Positions 5,546 through 6,435 of a stretch of 6,435 nt of DNA are shown here, one piece after another. Below the pieces are notes generated by a model. That model saw only the letters and a list, made by a program, of their open reading frames with translations. It searched no databases and was not told the origin of the DNA. The DNA is taken from assembly GCA_916719935.1 (NCBI GenBank), contig CAKAPY010000082.1, positions 1 through 6,435 of the forward strand, given 5' to 3'. Position numbers and translations under genes: made by a program. Every line of letters starts with the position of its first letter. Position 1 is the stretch's first letter. The stretch comes from an uncultured Actinomyces sp. GTDB lineage: Bacteria; Actinomycetota; Actinomycetes; Actinomycetales; Actinomycetaceae.

Positions 5546-6435
5546 GCACCGCAGTTTCTTCAACCAGCCCAGCCACGGCCTCGTCAAAGTTTGCAAACTG
5601 GCGCAAAGCTCGCAAGCTCGAGCACCAATCGCGCAACGTCGCATCACGCCAGCTCAAAGGCTCTCGCCTCGTCCTGCGTTACATCACGCTGGTCGTCGTC
5701 GCGATCCTCATGGTGGGACCGCTTCTGCTTCCTCTCCTCGCGGCATTCAAAGCTCCGGGAGAGTCGGTTTTCGGCCAAGGCGCCACGATCTTCCCGCAGA
5801 CATGGTCGCTTGCAGCGTTCACCACACTGTTTAAACAAACCGCGATCCTGCGTGCGATTGGCAACTCGGTCATCGTTGCAACGCTGACGGTCGTTTCAAA
5901 TATCATCTTGTCCTGCTTGGGCGGATACATGCTCTCGCGACGGGGATGGACCGGTCGTAACATCATGTACTTCGTCGTGCTCTCGGCGATGATCTTCCCC
6001 TTCGAATCAATCATGCTGTCCCTCTACTCGATGATGGTGTCCATCGGCACGTACAAGACCCTGACCAGCGTGTGGATGGTCGCCATGATCGGCCCCTTCC
6101 AGATCCTGATGATGCGTGCAGCTTTCCTAGGGATCCCCGAAGAAATTGAAGATGCCGCACTGATTGACGGGGCAGGCGAATGGGAGCGTTTTTGGAGGAT
6201 CTTCCTTCCTCAGGTTCGCGGGACTCTCACGGTCGTTGGACTGACCTCCTTCATCGGCGCCTGGTCCGATTTCCTCTTCCCGCTACTCATGCTGGTCGAC
6301 AACGACAAGCACACTTTGATGCTGGAACTGACAGCCATTCAAAATTCCGCTCAGGGAACGACCTATCAACTGGTCTTGGCCGGAGCGGTCGTTGCACTGG
6401 TTCCTGTTGTCGTAGTCTTCGCCTTCTCGCAGAAG
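5542..6435 (+). CDS. Sugar ABC transporter permease, MalG/UgpE-like (CUT1 family), 3' end cut by the window
   Basis: From ATG 5542, which overlaps the previous stop as ATGA, 298 codons run without a stop to the right edge. It is the partner half of the membrane channel. Hydrophobic segments lie near residues 46-68, 105-127, 139-160, 173-193, 226-250 and 276-296. The EAA loop is EDAALIDGAGEWERFWRIFLP at about 203-223, a close match to EAA-x3-G-x9-I-x-LP with D204 in place of the first E. The start is preceded by the purine-rich AGAGGAAGG at 5523-5531, a little far (10 bases), consistent with coupling to the upstream gene. About 45 Ser-rich and then basic residues precede the first membrane segment, longer than in MalG itself; such tails are common in high-GC Gram-positives. 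The last segment is present, so probably only a dozen or so C-terminal residues are missing (family expectation). No ATPase gene appears in the window. Confidence 0.92.
   Translation, partial: MSTAVSSTSPATASSKFANWRKARKLEHQSRNVASRQLKGSRLVLRYITLVVVAILMVGPLLLPLLAAFKAPGESVFGQGATIFPQTWSLAAFTTLFKQTAILRAIGNSVIVATLTVVSNIILSCLGGYMLSRRGWTGRNIMYFVVLSAMIFPFESIMLSLYSMMVSIGTYKTLTSVWMVAMIGPFQILMMRAAFLGIPEEIEDAALIDGAGEWERFWRIFLPQVRGTLTVVGLTSFIGAWSDFLFPLLMLVDNDKHTLMLELTAIQNSAQGTTYQLVLAGAVVALVPVVVVFAFSQK

Noticed and set aside
1..6435. CRISPR array, insertion sequence, tRNA or rRNA genes
   Set aside because: No spaced direct repeats, transposase-like frames, terminal inverted repeats or RNA-gene signatures were seen; nearly the whole window is accounted for by the five genes and their control regions.

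Overview
The window looks like a galactoside-utilisation locus from a high-GC Gram-positive bacterium. Support for this: moderately GC-rich DNA with C/G-rich third codon positions, a CUT1-type sugar ABC transporter whose binding protein is a lipoprotein with a Ser/Gly-rich linker, a LacI-family regulator next door, and an actinobacterial style of LacZ. A member of the Actinomycetaceae (Actinomyces/Schaalia-like) would fit, but that placement is an impression, not a measurement.

Layout. The first 61 bases are the 5' end of a divergent (minus-strand) LacI-family repressor gene: only 20 codons, but they carry a recognisable DNA-binding helix-turn-helix. Bases 62-175 form the divergent control region, with a 16-bp CG-centred near-palindrome at 110-125 and a nine-codon leader ORF (150-179) that has the best ribosome-binding site of the region and overlaps the lacZ start by ATGA. 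lacZ (176-3019) encodes a 947-residue GH2 beta-galactosidase with all main catalytic and metal residues, but apparently without the Ig-like domain 4 of the E. coli enzyme. A 124-base gap (3020-3143) holds a second copy of the same operator (14 of 16 bases identical, opposite orientation). It precedes a lipoprotein sugar-binding protein (3144-4559), a 15-bp perfect stem-loop (4568-4603), and two MalF/MalG-type permease genes. The second permease overlaps the first by ATGA and runs off the right edge.

How it works together. The binding protein captures a galactoside outside the cell and delivers it to the two permeases. LacZ hydrolyses it in the cytoplasm. The LacI-family protein, bound at the two matching operators, probably represses lacZ and the transporter as two transcription units of one regulon. 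The stem-loop probably sets a high ratio of binding protein to permease. No ATPase gene is seen; CUT1 systems of Actinobacteria often share an MsiK-type ATPase encoded elsewhere, though it could also lie beyond the window. The system class is well known. The less ordinary points are the operator pair, the translationally coupled leader ORF, and the shortened LacZ.
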